Assembly (NCBI RefSeq): GCF_013314975.1
Contig: NZ_JABTYH010000004.1
Coordinates: 157,255-221,254, forward strand
Source: Pseudarthrobacter oxydans
GTDB lineage: Bacteria > Actinomycetota > Actinomycetes > Actinomycetales > Micrococcaceae
Length of the DNA: 64,000 nucleotides
Reading direction: 5' to 3'
The translations under genes were made by a program, and so were the position numbers. Below are positions 51,804-60,688 of this stretch, piece by piece. The notes beneath the pieces are model-generated. The model did no database searches and was not told the origin of the DNA. It saw only the letters and a list, made by a program, of their open reading frames with translations. How positions within the stretch are numbered: position 1 is the stretch's first letter; each line of letters begins with the position of its first letter.

Positions 51804-51847
51804 ACTTTGCCCTAGAATTAATGTCCTGTCAAAGGTTTGTACTGACA
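51804..51847 (-). promoter_or_regulatory. iolC-operon promoter with two IolR-like sites
   Basis: The minus strand has -35 TTGACA (51827-51832) and -10 CAAAGT (51804-51809), spaced by 17 nt. TGTCCTGTCA (51822-51831) covers the -35 and TGTACTGACA (51838-51847) lies just upstream; each matches the recalled IolR consensus at 9 of 10 positions. The region ATGTCAGTACAAACCTTTGACA is nearly repeated in front of the ABC operon. Confidence 0.65.
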
Positions 51848-51913
51848 TGTTTACAACGTGCCATAAGGCCTGTTTTGCCGCGCATTGCGGCCTTTCATCG
51901 CCTGAACGACGCC

Positions 51914-52318
51914 CTACTTCCGGGGCACGGCCAGCTCGCCGGTGACGTACTGGGCGCGGCCAAAGCCGAATGACCAGTCGCCGGCCGTGTTCTCCACGTA
52001 GCCGATGAAAACATCCTCCCCGGCAATGCCCGCCTCAGCGAGCTTCCCGGCCACGGCAGCGAAGAGGCGCTGCTTTGCATCCTGGGACCGGCCGCCCTGG
52101 GTGAAGATCTGGATCATCACAACCCCCTTGGTCCGCTCAAAGCCAAGACCGGCATCCTGCGCAAAAATCTGCCCCTCCGGGTGCTCGGTGAGGATGTGGA
52201 AGTAGTCGCGCTCCGGAATGCCATACTCGGCAAGGATCGCGTCATGGATCCCGCGGCTCAGTTTCTGAAGGTCCCCCCGGTTGCGGCCCTGGTTTACATC
52301 GATACGAACGAGTGGCAT
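51914..52318 (-). CDS. Tautomerase-family protein (4-oxalocrotonate tautomerase-like)
   Basis: The 134-aa protein starts Met-Pro (MPLVRIDVNQGRNRGDLQKL), giving the N-terminal Pro that is the catalytic base in tautomerases. Length suggests the fused, about 130-residue subgroup (cis-CaaD/MSAD-like), with a second half ...GVVMIQIFTQGGRSQDAKQR. Substrate is unknown; candidates include keto-enol intermediates of inositol breakdown. An IolR-like operator sits on its promoter. The start is ATG 52318 with AGGAGA upstream. Confidence 0.83.
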   Translation of the reverse strand: MPLVRIDVNQGRNRGDLQKLSRGIHDAILAEYGIPERDYFHILTEHPEGQIFAQDAGLGFERTKGVVMIQIFTQGGRSQDAKQRLFAAVAGKLAEAGIAGEDVFIGYVENTAGDWSFGFGRAQYVTGELAVPRK

Positions 52319-52335
52319 TGTCTCTCCTTTAAGTT

Positions 52336-52374
52336 TGTACTGACATACTAACAAAGTTATTGGAACGGCGGCAA
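52336..52374 (-). promoter_or_regulatory. Tautomerase-gene promoter with IolR-like site
   Basis: TTGCCG (52369-52374) and TTAGTA (52346-52351) are 17 nt apart on the minus strand. TGTACTGACA (52336-52345) follows the -10 directly and would cover the transcription start. Confidence 0.5.
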
Positions 52375-52421
52375 GACTTTCGAGCATCTTGTGCAACAGA
52401 AGCAGACGGAATATTCTTAGA

Positions 52422-52442
52422 CAACCAGTTGGTTGATAAAAT
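52422..52442. promoter_or_regulatory. Candidate operator and -10 of the ArsR/SRPBCC operon
   Basis: CAACC-AGTT-GGTTG (52422-52435) is an inverted repeat directly before TAAAAT (52437-52442), 26 nt upstream of the ArsR-family start. Position fits autoregulation. Confidence 0.45.
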
Positions 52443-52467
52443 ATGTGGTTGAATACGAAAGGTTCTG

Positions 52468-52830
52468 ATGGGCTCCGAAAGCGCAGCCTTGGACTCGGCG
52501 TTTATGGCCCTGGCCGATCCCGTGCGGCGGAGCATCATCGCCCGGCTCAGCCGGGGACCGGCCACCGTGAATGAATTGGCGGAACCCTTCGAGATCTCCA
52601 AACAGGCTGTCTCGAAGCACATCCAGGTACTCGAGCAGGCGGAACTGGTCACCCGCACCAGGGAAGCACAGCGGCGGCCCGTGCACCTGAATCCCGCGCG
52701 GCTTGAGGCACTCACCGCATGGATCGACCAGTACAGGTTGGTCCGCGAGGGGCAGTTCCGCAGCCTCGATGCCGTGCTGATCTCGAACGCTGCACCCGGC
52801 AGCGGCCCAGATACAAAGGAGTCATCGTGA
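52468..52830 (+). CDS. ArsR/SmtB-family helix-turn-helix regulator
   Basis: The 120-aa winged-helix protein has FMALADPVRRSIIARLSRGP and the recognition helix FEISKQAVSKHIQVLEQAEL. No ArsR-type metal-binding Cys cluster (ELCVCDL) is present, as is usual for members paired with SRPBCC-domain genes. The SRPBCC gene overlaps its 3' end by 4 nt (GTGA). Regulation is probably of this operon through the inverted repeat at 52422. Confidence 0.88.
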   Translation: MGSESAALDSAFMALADPVRRSIIARLSRGPATVNELAEPFEISKQAVSKHIQVLEQAELVTRTREAQRRPVHLNPARLEALTAWIDQYRLVREGQFRSLDAVLISNAAPGSGPDTKESS

Positions 52831-53309
52831 GCAATTCTTTGAAGCTCAGCGTTCCTGAGGGAGTCCCCTTCATCGACTACGAGCGTGAGTTCGATTTTCC
52901 TGTCGCTGATCTGTTCCGGGCCCACAAGGAGCCGGACCTTCTCGTCCAGTGGTTGGGTCCGCGTGGTTACAAGATGGACATCGACCACTACGACTTCCGG
53001 ACCGGCGGCAGTTACAGCTACCTGCACACCGGGCCGGAAGGAGTGCCCTATGAGTTCAAAGGCATCTTCCACACGGTCCGCGAGAACGATTTCGCCATCC
53101 AGACTTTCGAGTTCGGCGGGTATCCGGACGTCGTCAGCCTGGAGTTCATGACGTTCGAGGACCTGGGCAATGGCCGGTGCCGCCTCCGCGGACATTCGGT
53201 CTATCCCACGCAGGAGGCCCGCGACGGCATGGCGCAGTCCGGAATGGAAGGCGGCATGAGCGAGGGCTATGAGCGGCTGGACGAACTCCTCAGCGGCGCC
53301 AAGGTCTGA
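52827..53309 (+). CDS. SRPBCC (AHSA1/START-like) domain protein
   Basis: The 160-aa protein has the AHSA1-type START fold: YEREFDFPVADLFRAHKEPD, LVQWLGPRGYKM, and the C-terminal helix GMAQSGMEGGMSEGYERLDE. Such proteins bind hydrophobic ligands in a deep pocket and are often encoded right after an ArsR regulator. Function in bacteria is mostly unknown. The start is GTG 52827 in a 4-nt overlap. Confidence 0.87.
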   Translation: MSNSLKLSVPEGVPFIDYEREFDFPVADLFRAHKEPDLLVQWLGPRGYKMDIDHYDFRTGGSYSYLHTGPEGVPYEFKGIFHTVRENDFAIQTFEFGGYPDVVSLEFMTFEDLGNGRCRLRGHSVYPTQEARDGMAQSGMEGGMSEGYERLDELLSGAKV

Positions 53310-53319
53310 CAGGCAAAAA

Positions 53320-53374
53320 GTACGACGACGGGAGGTCACCTTTCGCTTGGAAAGGTGACCTCCCGTCGTCGTAC
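53320..53374 (+). terminator. Intrinsic terminator after the ArsR/SRPBCC operon
   Basis: A perfect 25-bp stem with a 5-nt loop begins 11 nt past the SRPBCC stop. A second hairpin for the opposite strand follows at 53385. Confidence 0.85.
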
Positions 53375-53384
53375 GTTAAACAGC

Positions 53385-53445
53385 AACGCGGGGTCACTCT
53401 GCGCCCAATCCAGGGGATGGATCGGGCCGGGAGTGACCCCGCGTT
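53385..53445 (-). terminator. Hairpin terminator downstream of sucD
   Basis: A 15-bp perfect stem with a 31-nt loop lies 15 nt past the sucD stop; the minus strand continues GCTGTTTAA. The large loop is unusual. Confidence 0.65.
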
Positions 53446-53459
53446 GGTTCTTACTGGAA

Positions 53460-54362
53460 CTAGAGCGCTGCGTAGACTTCGCGCAGCAGCTTGGCGGTCT
53501 CGGACGGCGTCTTGCCGACCTTCACGCCTGCGGCCTCCAGAGCTTCCTTCTTGGCCTGGGCGGTTCCGGCGGAACCGGAGACGATGGCGCCGGCGTGGCC
53601 CATGGTCTTGCCTTCGGGAGCGGTGAAGCCTGCCACGTAGCCGACAACCGGCTTGGTGACGTTGGCCTTGATGAAGTCGGCAGCGCGCTCTTCAGCGTCA
53701 CCGCCGATTTCGCCGATCATGACGATCGCCTTGGTCTCGGGGTCGGCCTCGAACGCGGCGAGGGCGTCGATGTGGGTGGTGCCGATGATGGGGTCGCCGC
53801 CGATGCCGATGGCGGTGGAGAAGCCCAGGTCGCGCAGTTCGTACATCATCTGGTAGGTCAGGGTGCCCGACTTGGAGACCAGGCCGATGGGGCCCTTGCC
53901 GGTGATGTTGGCCGGGGTAATGCCAACCAGCGCCTCACCGGGGGTGATGATGCCGGGGCAGTTCGGTCCGATGATGCGGGTGACCTGGTTGCCGTCGGCG
54001 TCCACCTTGGACTGGGCCAGTGCCCAGAACTCGGCCGAGTCCTGGACCGGCACACCTTCGGTGATGACAACGACCAGGCCGATGCCGGCCTCGATGGCTT
54101 CAACAACGGCGCTCTTGGTGAATGCCGGCGGCACGAAGACGATGGAGACGTCCGCGCCGGTTTCCGCCATGGCTTCCTTGACGGTGCCGAAGACAGTGAT
54201 TTCCTTATCGCCGTGCAGGACCGTGGTGCCGGCCTTGCGGGCGTTGACGCCGCCAACGATGTTGGTGCCGGCCTTGAGCATCAGGGCGGTGTGCTTGGTG
54301 CCTTCGCCGCCGGTGATGCCCTGGACGATGACCTTGGAGTCCTTGTTCAGATAGATAGACAT
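53460..54362 (-). CDS. sucD: Succinyl-CoA ligase alpha subunit SucD
   Basis: The 300-aa subunit binds CoA in its Rossmann domain ([19 protein letters not shown]) and carries the phosphorylated His in [13 protein letters not shown] near residue 245. With SucC it makes succinate and NTP from succinyl-CoA in the TCA cycle. It starts 11 nt after sucC. The strings [17 protein letters not shown] and [15 protein letters not shown] are diagnostic. Confidence 0.96.
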   Translation of the reverse strand: MSIYLNKDSKVIVQGITGGEGTKHTALMLKAGTNIVGGVNARKAGTTVLHGDKEITVFGTVKEAMAETGADVSIVFVPPAFTKSAVVEAIEAGIGLVVVITEGVPVQDSAEFWALAQSKVDADGNQVTRIIGPNCPGIITPGEALVGITPANITGKGPIGLVSKSGTLTYQMMYELRDLGFSTAIGIGGDPIIGTTHIDALAAFEADPETKAIVMIGEIGGDAEERAADFIKANVTKPVVGYVAGFTAPEGKTMGHAGAIVSGSAGTAQAKKEALEAAGVKVGKTPSETAKLLREVYAAL

Positions 54363-54373
54363 GGTGCGTCCCT

Positions 54374-55543
54374 TTACTTAGCTGCGTTGGCGAGCTCGGC
54401 GGCCTTGTCGGCGCCCTCGTCCATGGTTGCGGCCAGGGTAACCAGCGGGTGGTTGGCCTCGGCCAGGATGCGGCGGCCTTCCTCAACGTTGTTGCCGTCG
54501 AGGCGGACTACCAGCGGCTTGTTCGCGGAGTGGCCCAGCTCGGCCAGCGCACCAACGATGCCCTTGGCGACGGCGTCACACGCGGTGATGCCACCGAAGA
54601 CGTTGACGAATACCGACTTGACCTGCTCGTCGCCCAGGATGACGTCCAGGCCTGCGGCCATGACCTCGGCGGAAGCTCCACCGCCGATGTCCAGGAAGTT
54701 TGCGGGCTTGACGTTGCCATGGTTTTCGCCTGCGTAGGCAACGACGTCGAGGGTGGACATGACCAGGCCGGCACCGTTGCCGATGATCCCTACTTCACCG
54801 TCCAGCTTGACGTAGTTCAGGTCCTGCGCCTTGGCCTTGGCCTCCAGCGGGTCAGCAGCGTCCTTGTCCTCAAGGAGGGCGTGCTTGGCGTGGCGGAAGT
54901 CGGCGTTCTCGTCCAGGGAGACCTTGCCGTCCAGGGCCACGATCTCACCGGCACCGGTCTTGACCAGCGGGTTGACCTCCACCAGGGTGGCGTCTTCCTT
55001 CTTGAAGACATCCCAGAGCTTCAGGATCACGGCGGCGACTTTGCCGCGCAGTTCCTCGGCGAAGCCGGCTGCTGCGACAATCTCGTCAGCCTTGGCCTGG
55101 TCGATGCCCACGGCGGGATCGATGGCGATCTTCGCCAGCGCCTCAGGGCGTTCGACGGCGAGCTGTTCGATTTCCATGCCGCCTTCAACCGAGCACATGG
55201 CCAGGTAGTTGCGGTTGGCCCGGTCCAGCAGGACGGAGAAGTAGTATTCCTCGGCGATGTCCGCACCCTGGGCAATCATCACCTTATTAACGGTGTGGCC
55301 CTTGATGTCCATGCCCAGGATGTTGGTGGAGTGCTCAAGTGCCTCATCGGCGGTCTTGGCAACCTTGACGCCGCCGGCCTTACCGCGGCCACCGGCCTTA
55401 ACCTGGGCCTTAACGACAGTTACGCCGCCGATCTTCTCGGCAGCTGCCTTTGCTTCTTCTGGGGTGTACGCCACGATGCCGGCAAGCACGGGTACACCGT
55501 GCGCCTCGAACATATCGCGCGCCTGGTATTCAAACAGGTCCAC
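54374..55543 (-). CDS. sucC: Succinyl-CoA ligase beta subunit SucC
   Basis: The 389-aa subunit has an ATP-grasp domain ([40 protein letters not shown]) and a CoA-ligase domain ([44 protein letters not shown]). Length and start match the family. It is first in the sucCD operon. The 242 nt upstream show no clear promoter hexamers beyond weak candidates. Confidence 0.96.
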   Translation of the reverse strand: MDLFEYQARDMFEAHGVPVLAGIVAYTPEEAKAAAEKIGGVTVVKAQVKAGGRGKAGGVKVAKTADEALEHSTNILGMDIKGHTVNKVMIAQGADIAEEYYFSVLLDRANRNYLAMCSVEGGMEIEQLAVERPEALAKIAIDPAVGIDQAKADEIVAAAGFAEELRGKVAAVILKLWDVFKKEDATLVEVNPLVKTGAGEIVALDGKVSLDENADFRHAKHALLEDKDAADPLEAKAKAQDLNYVKLDGEVGIIGNGAGLVMSTLDVVAYAGENHGNVKPANFLDIGGGASAEVMAAGLDVILGDEQVKSVFVNVFGGITACDAVAKGIVGALAELGHSANKPLVVRLDGNNVEEGRRILAEANHPLVTLAATMDEGADKAAELANAAK

Positions 55544-55753
55544 GGTTTAGTGTCCTTCTACGTCGAAGTAGTTTCTGTACAGTCGGACACCATCGAAGAC
55601 GATGACCGGGCTGCGGAATTGCACGCACCGGCGGCCTGTTGGAAACGAGCCACGCGGCGTGATGCTCCACTGGGAACTCTAGTCCTTTGGGAGGACCGGG
55701 CCGTCCCAGAGTACCCCTTATGTGAGTAAGGACACTATTCTATGGAACGTAGA

Positions 55754-55778
55754 AAAACCGCGGATTTCCGCGGATTTT
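55754..55778 (-). terminator. Intrinsic terminator after the lipoprotein gene at 55786
   Basis: On the minus strand, CCGCGG-AAAT-CCGCGG followed by TTTTTCT, with four A residues on the 5' side able to extend the stem. It begins 8 nt after the lipoprotein stop. Confidence 0.65.
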
Positions 55779-55785
55779 GAGGGCT

Positions 55786-56472
55786 TCACGGTGCCGGCGG
55801 GGTACTTTCCGGCGGGCTGGAAATCAGCTCGTAACGGTTCTCCGAAACAAAGAACCCTACGCCGGCCGAGACGTTTCCGCAGGCTACGCCGCCGTTGTAG
55901 GCGGAACAGCGAAGTCCGTTGCGTTCGAGGTTCTGTCCGTCAGCCAGCACAGCCAATTCCGCGATCGGGCCGGCCTTGTTGCCGCGGGGGCCGTATGTTG
56001 CTTCCATTTGTGTGACGCCGGACCGGCACTCTCCGTACGTTGCTTTGTCCGGCGTCAGCAGGGCCACCCCGCCCAGGTATCCGAGATTCGTTCCCGCGCA
56101 GTCATCCGCCACGTCGCCCGGGGCGGGTTTCGGGTATCCGGCCAGTTCGCAGTGGGCTACCGGCACAATGGCCAGTTTGTTGTTGTCGCTCTCGCTGAAG
56201 CTGTTCTGCTCATAGGGAAGGTTGATGTGCGGCCCGCGGGCTGCCGTCAGGGAACACGCCACTGTCCGGTCCTCGGTGATGAAGGAGAGGACATCGTCAC
56301 CGCGGGAAAATTCCTGCCGGTCAACGAGCGGCGCCTGTTCCAACTGTTCAATCGGCGGCAGTGGAGGCGGTGCCACGTATCCAGGGTCCTCCACCGTCAC
56401 GGTGCAGCCTGTTGCAGCCAGGAGGAAAAGGGCGGCGAGCATCCCCCGTACAGTCCGTCGCATGCGGTCCAT
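55786..56472 (-). CDS. Putative lipoprotein of unknown function
   Basis: The 228-aa protein has a lipoprotein signal peptide with lipobox AATGC near residue 23, then VTVEDPGYVAPPPLPPIEQL. The mature part has paired Cys residues (ACSL, HCELAG, DDCAGT, ECRSG, RCSAYN, ACGN), suggesting several disulfides. No known domain is recognised. It lies 18 nt downstream of the glycosyltransferase gene on the same strand and has its own terminator. Confidence 0.7.
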   Translation of the reverse strand: MDRMRRTVRGMLAALFLLAATGCTVTVEDPGYVAPPPLPPIEQLEQAPLVDRQEFSRGDDVLSFITEDRTVACSLTAARGPHINLPYEQNSFSESDNNKLAIVPVAHCELAGYPKPAPGDVADDCAGTNLGYLGGVALLTPDKATYGECRSGVTQMEATYGPRGNKAGPIAELAVLADGQNLERNGLRCSAYNGGVACGNVSAGVGFFVSENRYELISSPPESTPPAP

Positions 56473-56490
56473 TATGCTTCATGGCGGCGC

Positions 56491-57801
56491 TCAGTCTGGT
56501 GCCAGGCCGGCTGCCTTTTCGACGACGGCGGCGGCAACAGCGGCGGGATCCCCGGCGGCAAAGTGGTCACGCATCTGTTGTGCCCGCGTCCGCCAGGCAG
56601 CATTCGAGAGGATCTCCTGCACTGCTTGGGCAATTCGCCGTGGCTTGGGCCGTTCCGTTTTAAGGCTGATGCCCACGCCGGCGAATTCCACCCTGGCGTT
56701 GACGTCACTCTTGCCCTCGTTGATCCCTGACACCACCATTGGCACTCCTTTGGACAGGCTGAGCTGCACCCCGCCGAAGCCGCCGTTGGTGATGAACACG
56801 TCCGTAAAATCCAGCACCCTGGCGAAATCCACGAAGTCGCGGATCACGATGTTGGGCTGCGGGTAGCGGGCGCTGAGGGCCTCCGTCCCGCGGCCACCGG
56901 TGGCCACAATCACCAGCGCATCCATGTCCTTGACCGCCTCGAGCGCCGGGACTATCAGCTTGTCCTGGTCCACGTTGTCCACGGTTCCCTGGGTCACCAG
57001 CAACGTGCGTGGGTATTGCGGCCAGCGTTCCGCTTCTTTGGTGTCACGTTCAGCCACGGCCCCGGCCGGTCCCGGGGGCCTGTACGGCAGGAGTGCCCCC
57101 ACATAGTGCACCGCGGGGTTCCGGTGCCGCCGCGGGAAGTCCAGGGCTTCCGGGCCGGTCTGGATGACGGCCGCTGAGGAGCGGTAGGGCTCGTCCGTCA
57201 GACGTCCGTGCCTGGGGGCGGCCTGCCCGTAGGCAGCAAGCTGGCGGCGGTAGCTCAGGCCGGCGGGCCGCAGGATGACGTTGTCGGACAGGAAGCCCGC
57301 CGCCGCCTGGATGGATCTCTCTACCGGGTTGCGGGCAGGCTTGAAGCCGAAGAACAGCGGCGGTACCTGCGGGTCGCTCTCCATGTTGGGAATAGCCACG
57401 AAGTTCACCAGCGGCTTGCCCATCAGGCTCGCCACGAGGCGGTGGATGAACATGGAACTGTCCACCACGGCCACGTCGAAGGCAAAGTCCTGTTCCAGTT
57501 CCCGGATGTCCTCGAAGAAGTTGCTGACGTTGCTGGCAAAGATCTTTTCACCATCGAACCCGATAGCCCGCGGTCCTTTGAGCTCGGCGCGTTCAGGGTA
57601 CAGCTCGAAGAGGTTATCCACGCGGTGCTCAATGGCCCGCTGGAAAGGAAGGAGCGGGATGTCCAGGTCCCGGAGCTTGTCACGGAAGACGGGACCGGTG
57701 TACCAGGCGACGTTGTGCCCGCGTTCTTTGAGGCGGACCGCCACCCCCGTCATGGGGTTGAAGTGCCCATCGATGGCCTGGCTGGCGAACAGGATTTTCA
57801 T
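56491..57801 (-). CDS. UGT/MGT-type glycosyltransferase
   Basis: The 436-aa protein is a GT-B fold family 1 glycosyltransferase. The acceptor half starts MKILFASQAIDGHFNPMTGV, typical of macrolide glycosyltransferases. The donor half has LVTQGTVDNVDQDKLIVPAL and FVDFARVLDFTDVFITNGGF. The usual HGG of the donor-binding loop reads NGG here. It likely glycosylates a hydrophobic small molecule (macrolide or flavonoid detoxification). The gene has no biosynthetic neighbours, which favours detoxification. Confidence 0.82.
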   Translation of the reverse strand: MKILFASQAIDGHFNPMTGVAVRLKERGHNVAWYTGPVFRDKLRDLDIPLLPFQRAIEHRVDNLFELYPERAELKGPRAIGFDGEKIFASNVSNFFEDIRELEQDFAFDVAVVDSSMFIHRLVASLMGKPLVNFVAIPNMESDPQVPPLFFGFKPARNPVERSIQAAAGFLSDNVILRPAGLSYRRQLAAYGQAAPRHGRLTDEPYRSSAAVIQTGPEALDFPRRHRNPAVHYVGALLPYRPPGPAGAVAERDTKEAERWPQYPRTLLVTQGTVDNVDQDKLIVPALEAVKDMDALVIVATGGRGTEALSARYPQPNIVIRDFVDFARVLDFTDVFITNGGFGGVQLSLSKGVPMVVSGINEGKSDVNARVEFAGVGISLKTERPKPRRIAQAVQEILSNAAWRTRAQQMRDHFAAGDPAAVAAAVVEKAAGLAPD

Positions 57802-57918
57802 GGCCGTGCTCCGACTGGTCCTGCGCTGCAGCAGGACGGTTCCTGAACCTTAGTCCCGGGCGCCGGTGCCGGCAAGGAGTTGTACCTGCCGACCCCCGCC
57901 GTCGCTGTCCGTGAACTG

Positions 57919-60471
57919 CTAGGCGTCGAGCTTGGTCAGCGGCGCGTAGCGCAGCAGCAAACGCTTCTCACCGACGTCGAACTTCACCTTGGCCACGGTC
58001 TTGTCCCCTGCCCCCTCAAGCGCGAGGACGGTACCGTTGCCGAAGCTCGTGTGGTTGACCTTGTCCCCCACGGTGACCGCCACGATTTCTTTCTGCGGCT
58101 GCACACGGTTCTTCGCAATGGCCGCGGGCACGTCCGCGTTGAATCCGGCTGACGAGTCAGCAGCCGCGCCCCGGGCCGTTCCGGCTCCCCAGAAGGATCC
58201 GCTGTAGCGGTTCGAACCGATTGACCCGCCGCCCCACCCGCCCGACTGCCTGTTGGTTCCTTCGCGCTTCCATTCCAGGAGCTCGGCGGGAATTTCCTCC
58301 AGGAACTGGCTGGCGGGGTTGTACTGGCTCTGGCCCCACATGCTCCGGACCTCGGAACGGGTGACGTACAGGCGTTTCCGGGCGCGCGTCAGGCCAACGT
58401 AGGCAAGCCGGCGTTCTTCCGCCAGTTCCTTGGGGTCAGTGGCTGACCGCTGGTGCGGAAACAGTCCGTGCTCCATCCCGGTCAGGAAGACCACCGGGAA
58501 CTCGAGTCCCTTGGCGGTGTGCAGTGTCATCAGCGTGACCACGCCAAGCCGTTTGGCCTCCGCCACGGCTGCGGCTGTGTCTTCCGCGTCCCCGCCGGGG
58601 GCGTCAGGAATCTGGTCGGCGTCGGCCACCAGCGAGACCTGCTCCAGGAACGCGCCCAGCGACCCTTCGGGGTTCTCCTGCTCGTACTCCCGCACCACGG
58701 CCACGAGCTCCGCCAGGTTCTCCACCCGGGACTCGTCCTGGGGGTCGGTACTGGAGCGAAGCGCGGCCAGGTAGCCGGTCTGTTCCAGGACGGCTTCAAG
58801 GGCTGCTGCGGCACCGGAACCCGCAGCCACTTCCGCGAGGTCATCCAGCAACTTCACAAACCCAAGGACGGCATTGACGGATCGGGTTGCCATCGCCGGG
58901 GCCTGCTCGGCCCGACGGGCGGCTGCCATGAACGAGATGCGCTCACGCTGGGCCAGTGCCGCCACCGCACCTTCGGCGCGGTCGCCGATCCCCCGTTTTG
59001 GTTCGTTGAGCACCCGCCGCAGGTTGACGTCGTCGTCCGGATTCACCAGGACGCGGAGGTAGGCCAGGGCGTCCTTGATTTCCTTGCGCTCGTAAAACCG
59101 CGTGCCACCCACCACCTTGTACGGCAGGCCCACCCGGACCAGCACGTCCTCGATGGAGCGTGACTGTGCATTGGTGCGGTAGAAGATGGCGACGTCCCCC
59201 GGACGGAGGTTGTCTTCATCCTGGAGCCGGTCGATCTCCTTGGCAATGAACTGGGCTTCGTCGTGCTCGTTCTCGCCCACGTAGCCGATAATTTTGTGGC
59301 CGTTGCCCTCGGCGGTCCACAGCCGCTTCTCGGGACGGTTGGGGTTCCGTGAGATGACCGAGTTGGCTGCGCTGAGGATGTTCTGCGTGGAGCGGTAGTT
59401 CTGCTCCAGCTTGATGGTCCGTGCTTCGGGGTAATCCTTTTCGAACTCCACGATGTTGCGGATGTCGGCGCCCCGGAAAGCGTAGATGGACTGGTCCGAA
59501 TCGCCCACGACCGTCAGCTCGGAGGCGCCGGGCCCTTCGCCCACGATCTCCCGGACCAGGGCGTACTGGGCATGGTTGGTGTCCTGGTACTCATCCACCA
59601 GGACATGCCTGAACCGCCGGCGGTAGGAGTCCGCAAGGGCAGGGAAGGCCCGGAACATGAACACGGTTTCGGCTATCAGGTCATCGAAATCCATGGCGTT
59701 GGCCTGGCGCAGCCGCTGCGTATAGCCCTTGTAGACCTCCGCCACGGCCTGTTCGAAAGGATCGTTGTAGTTCGCGGCAGAGGAGTACGAGTCAGCATCG
59801 ATGAGTTCGTTCTTCAAGGCTGAGATCTTGTGCTGGATGGCCTTGGGCGCAAACTTCTTCGGGTCCAGGTCCAGGGCCTTGGACACCTGGGTGACCAACC
59901 GGAGGGAGTCGGCTGAGTCGTAGATGGAGAAGTTCGATTTCAGCCCCACATTCGCGGCTTCCTGGCGCAGGATCCGCACGCAGGATGAGTGGAAGGTGGA
60001 GATCCACATGATTTTGGCCCGCCCACCCACCAGCGCTTCAATGCGTTCCCGCATTTCCGCAGCGGCCTTGTTGGTGAAGGTGATGGCGAGGATCTCGCCA
60101 TGATGGGCCCGCCCGGTGGCGATCAGGTAGGCGATCCTGTTGCTGAGCACACGGGTTTTGCCCGAACCCGCGCCGGCTACGATCAGCAGCGCGGAACCGG
60201 CGTGCTTAACGGCCTCCTCCTGCTGCGGGTTGAGCCCTTCCAGGAGCTGGCCTGCGTCCGGCCGGCGGTGGCCGTGGGCCTCCGCGTGCTGACCATCCGC
60301 ATGCGGTCCCTGTGTGCCGCCGGACAGCCCGGCGCCCTGCCGGTTCTCCCACGGCGCAGCACCGCCGGGACCGGCCGCCGTGGCGCCTTCAGCGCGCGAC
60401 CTGGTGCGGGCGGCTGCCGGGGAGGCAGCCTTGAACGGTCCGTCAGAGTACGGGTCAAACAACATATCCAT
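57919..60471 (-). CDS. pcrA: UvrD/Rep-family DNA helicase PcrA
   Basis: The 850-aa superfamily 1A helicase has Walker A VAGAGSGKTRVL near residue 100, motif II LVDEYQDTN, motif III VVGDSDQSIYAFRGAD, motif IV LEQNYRSTQ, motif V LMTLHTAKGLEFPVVF, and motif VI AYVGLTRARKRL. An N-terminal low-complexity stretch of about 75 residues precedes the catalytic core. The C-terminus GDKVNHTSFGNGTVLALEGA is the Tudor-like PcrA tail. PcrA acts in repair and replication-fork processing. The start is ATG 60471. Confidence 0.94.
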   Translation of the reverse strand: MDMLFDPYSDGPFKAASPAAARTRSRAEGATAAGPGGAAPWENRQGAGLSGGTQGPHADGQHAEAHGHRRPDAGQLLEGLNPQQEEAVKHAGSALLIVAGAGSGKTRVLSNRIAYLIATGRAHHGEILAITFTNKAAAEMRERIEALVGGRAKIMWISTFHSSCVRILRQEAANVGLKSNFSIYDSADSLRLVTQVSKALDLDPKKFAPKAIQHKISALKNELIDADSYSSAANYNDPFEQAVAEVYKGYTQRLRQANAMDFDDLIAETVFMFRAFPALADSYRRRFRHVLVDEYQDTNHAQYALVREIVGEGPGASELTVVGDSDQSIYAFRGADIRNIVEFEKDYPEARTIKLEQNYRSTQNILSAANSVISRNPNRPEKRLWTAEGNGHKIIGYVGENEHDEAQFIAKEIDRLQDEDNLRPGDVAIFYRTNAQSRSIEDVLVRVGLPYKVVGGTRFYERKEIKDALAYLRVLVNPDDDVNLRRVLNEPKRGIGDRAEGAVAALAQRERISFMAAARRAEQAPAMATRSVNAVLGFVKLLDDLAEVAAGSGAAAALEAVLEQTGYLAALRSSTDPQDESRVENLAELVAVVREYEQENPEGSLGAFLEQVSLVADADQIPDAPGGDAEDTAAAVAEAKRLGVVTLMTLHTAKGLEFPVVFLTGMEHGLFPHQRSATDPKELAEERRLAYVGLTRARKRLYVTRSEVRSMWGQSQYNPASQFLEEIPAELLEWKREGTNRQSGGWGGGSIGSNRYSGSFWGAGTARGAAADSSAGFNADVPAAIAKNRVQPQKEIVAVTVGDKVNHTSFGNGTVLALEGAGDKTVAKVKFDVGEKRLLLRYAPLTKLDA

Positions 60472-60688
60472 GGTGCCTACAAGTCTAGGCGGTGGGACCG
60501 ACGCGGACTTCCAGGCTGTGGATGACGGGCCGCCGCTCCTTGCCCTTTTGGGCTGTCCTGCTGCTTTATCCACATAGCGCTGATGGGCGCATGCAATGAG
60601 GTCCTTCGGTTGAAAGGCTTGGTGGATGGAAGCGATGACGACGGCGGCAGTCAGCAATGCACTGGGCCCCCGCGGCCTGGGGCGTGGG

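Noticed and set aside
55754..55778. TCCGCGGATTTT shared with the palindrome at 26448 as a common operator
   Set aside because: The copy at 55767 is explained as part of a hairpin terminator with a T-run, so the match is probably coincidental.
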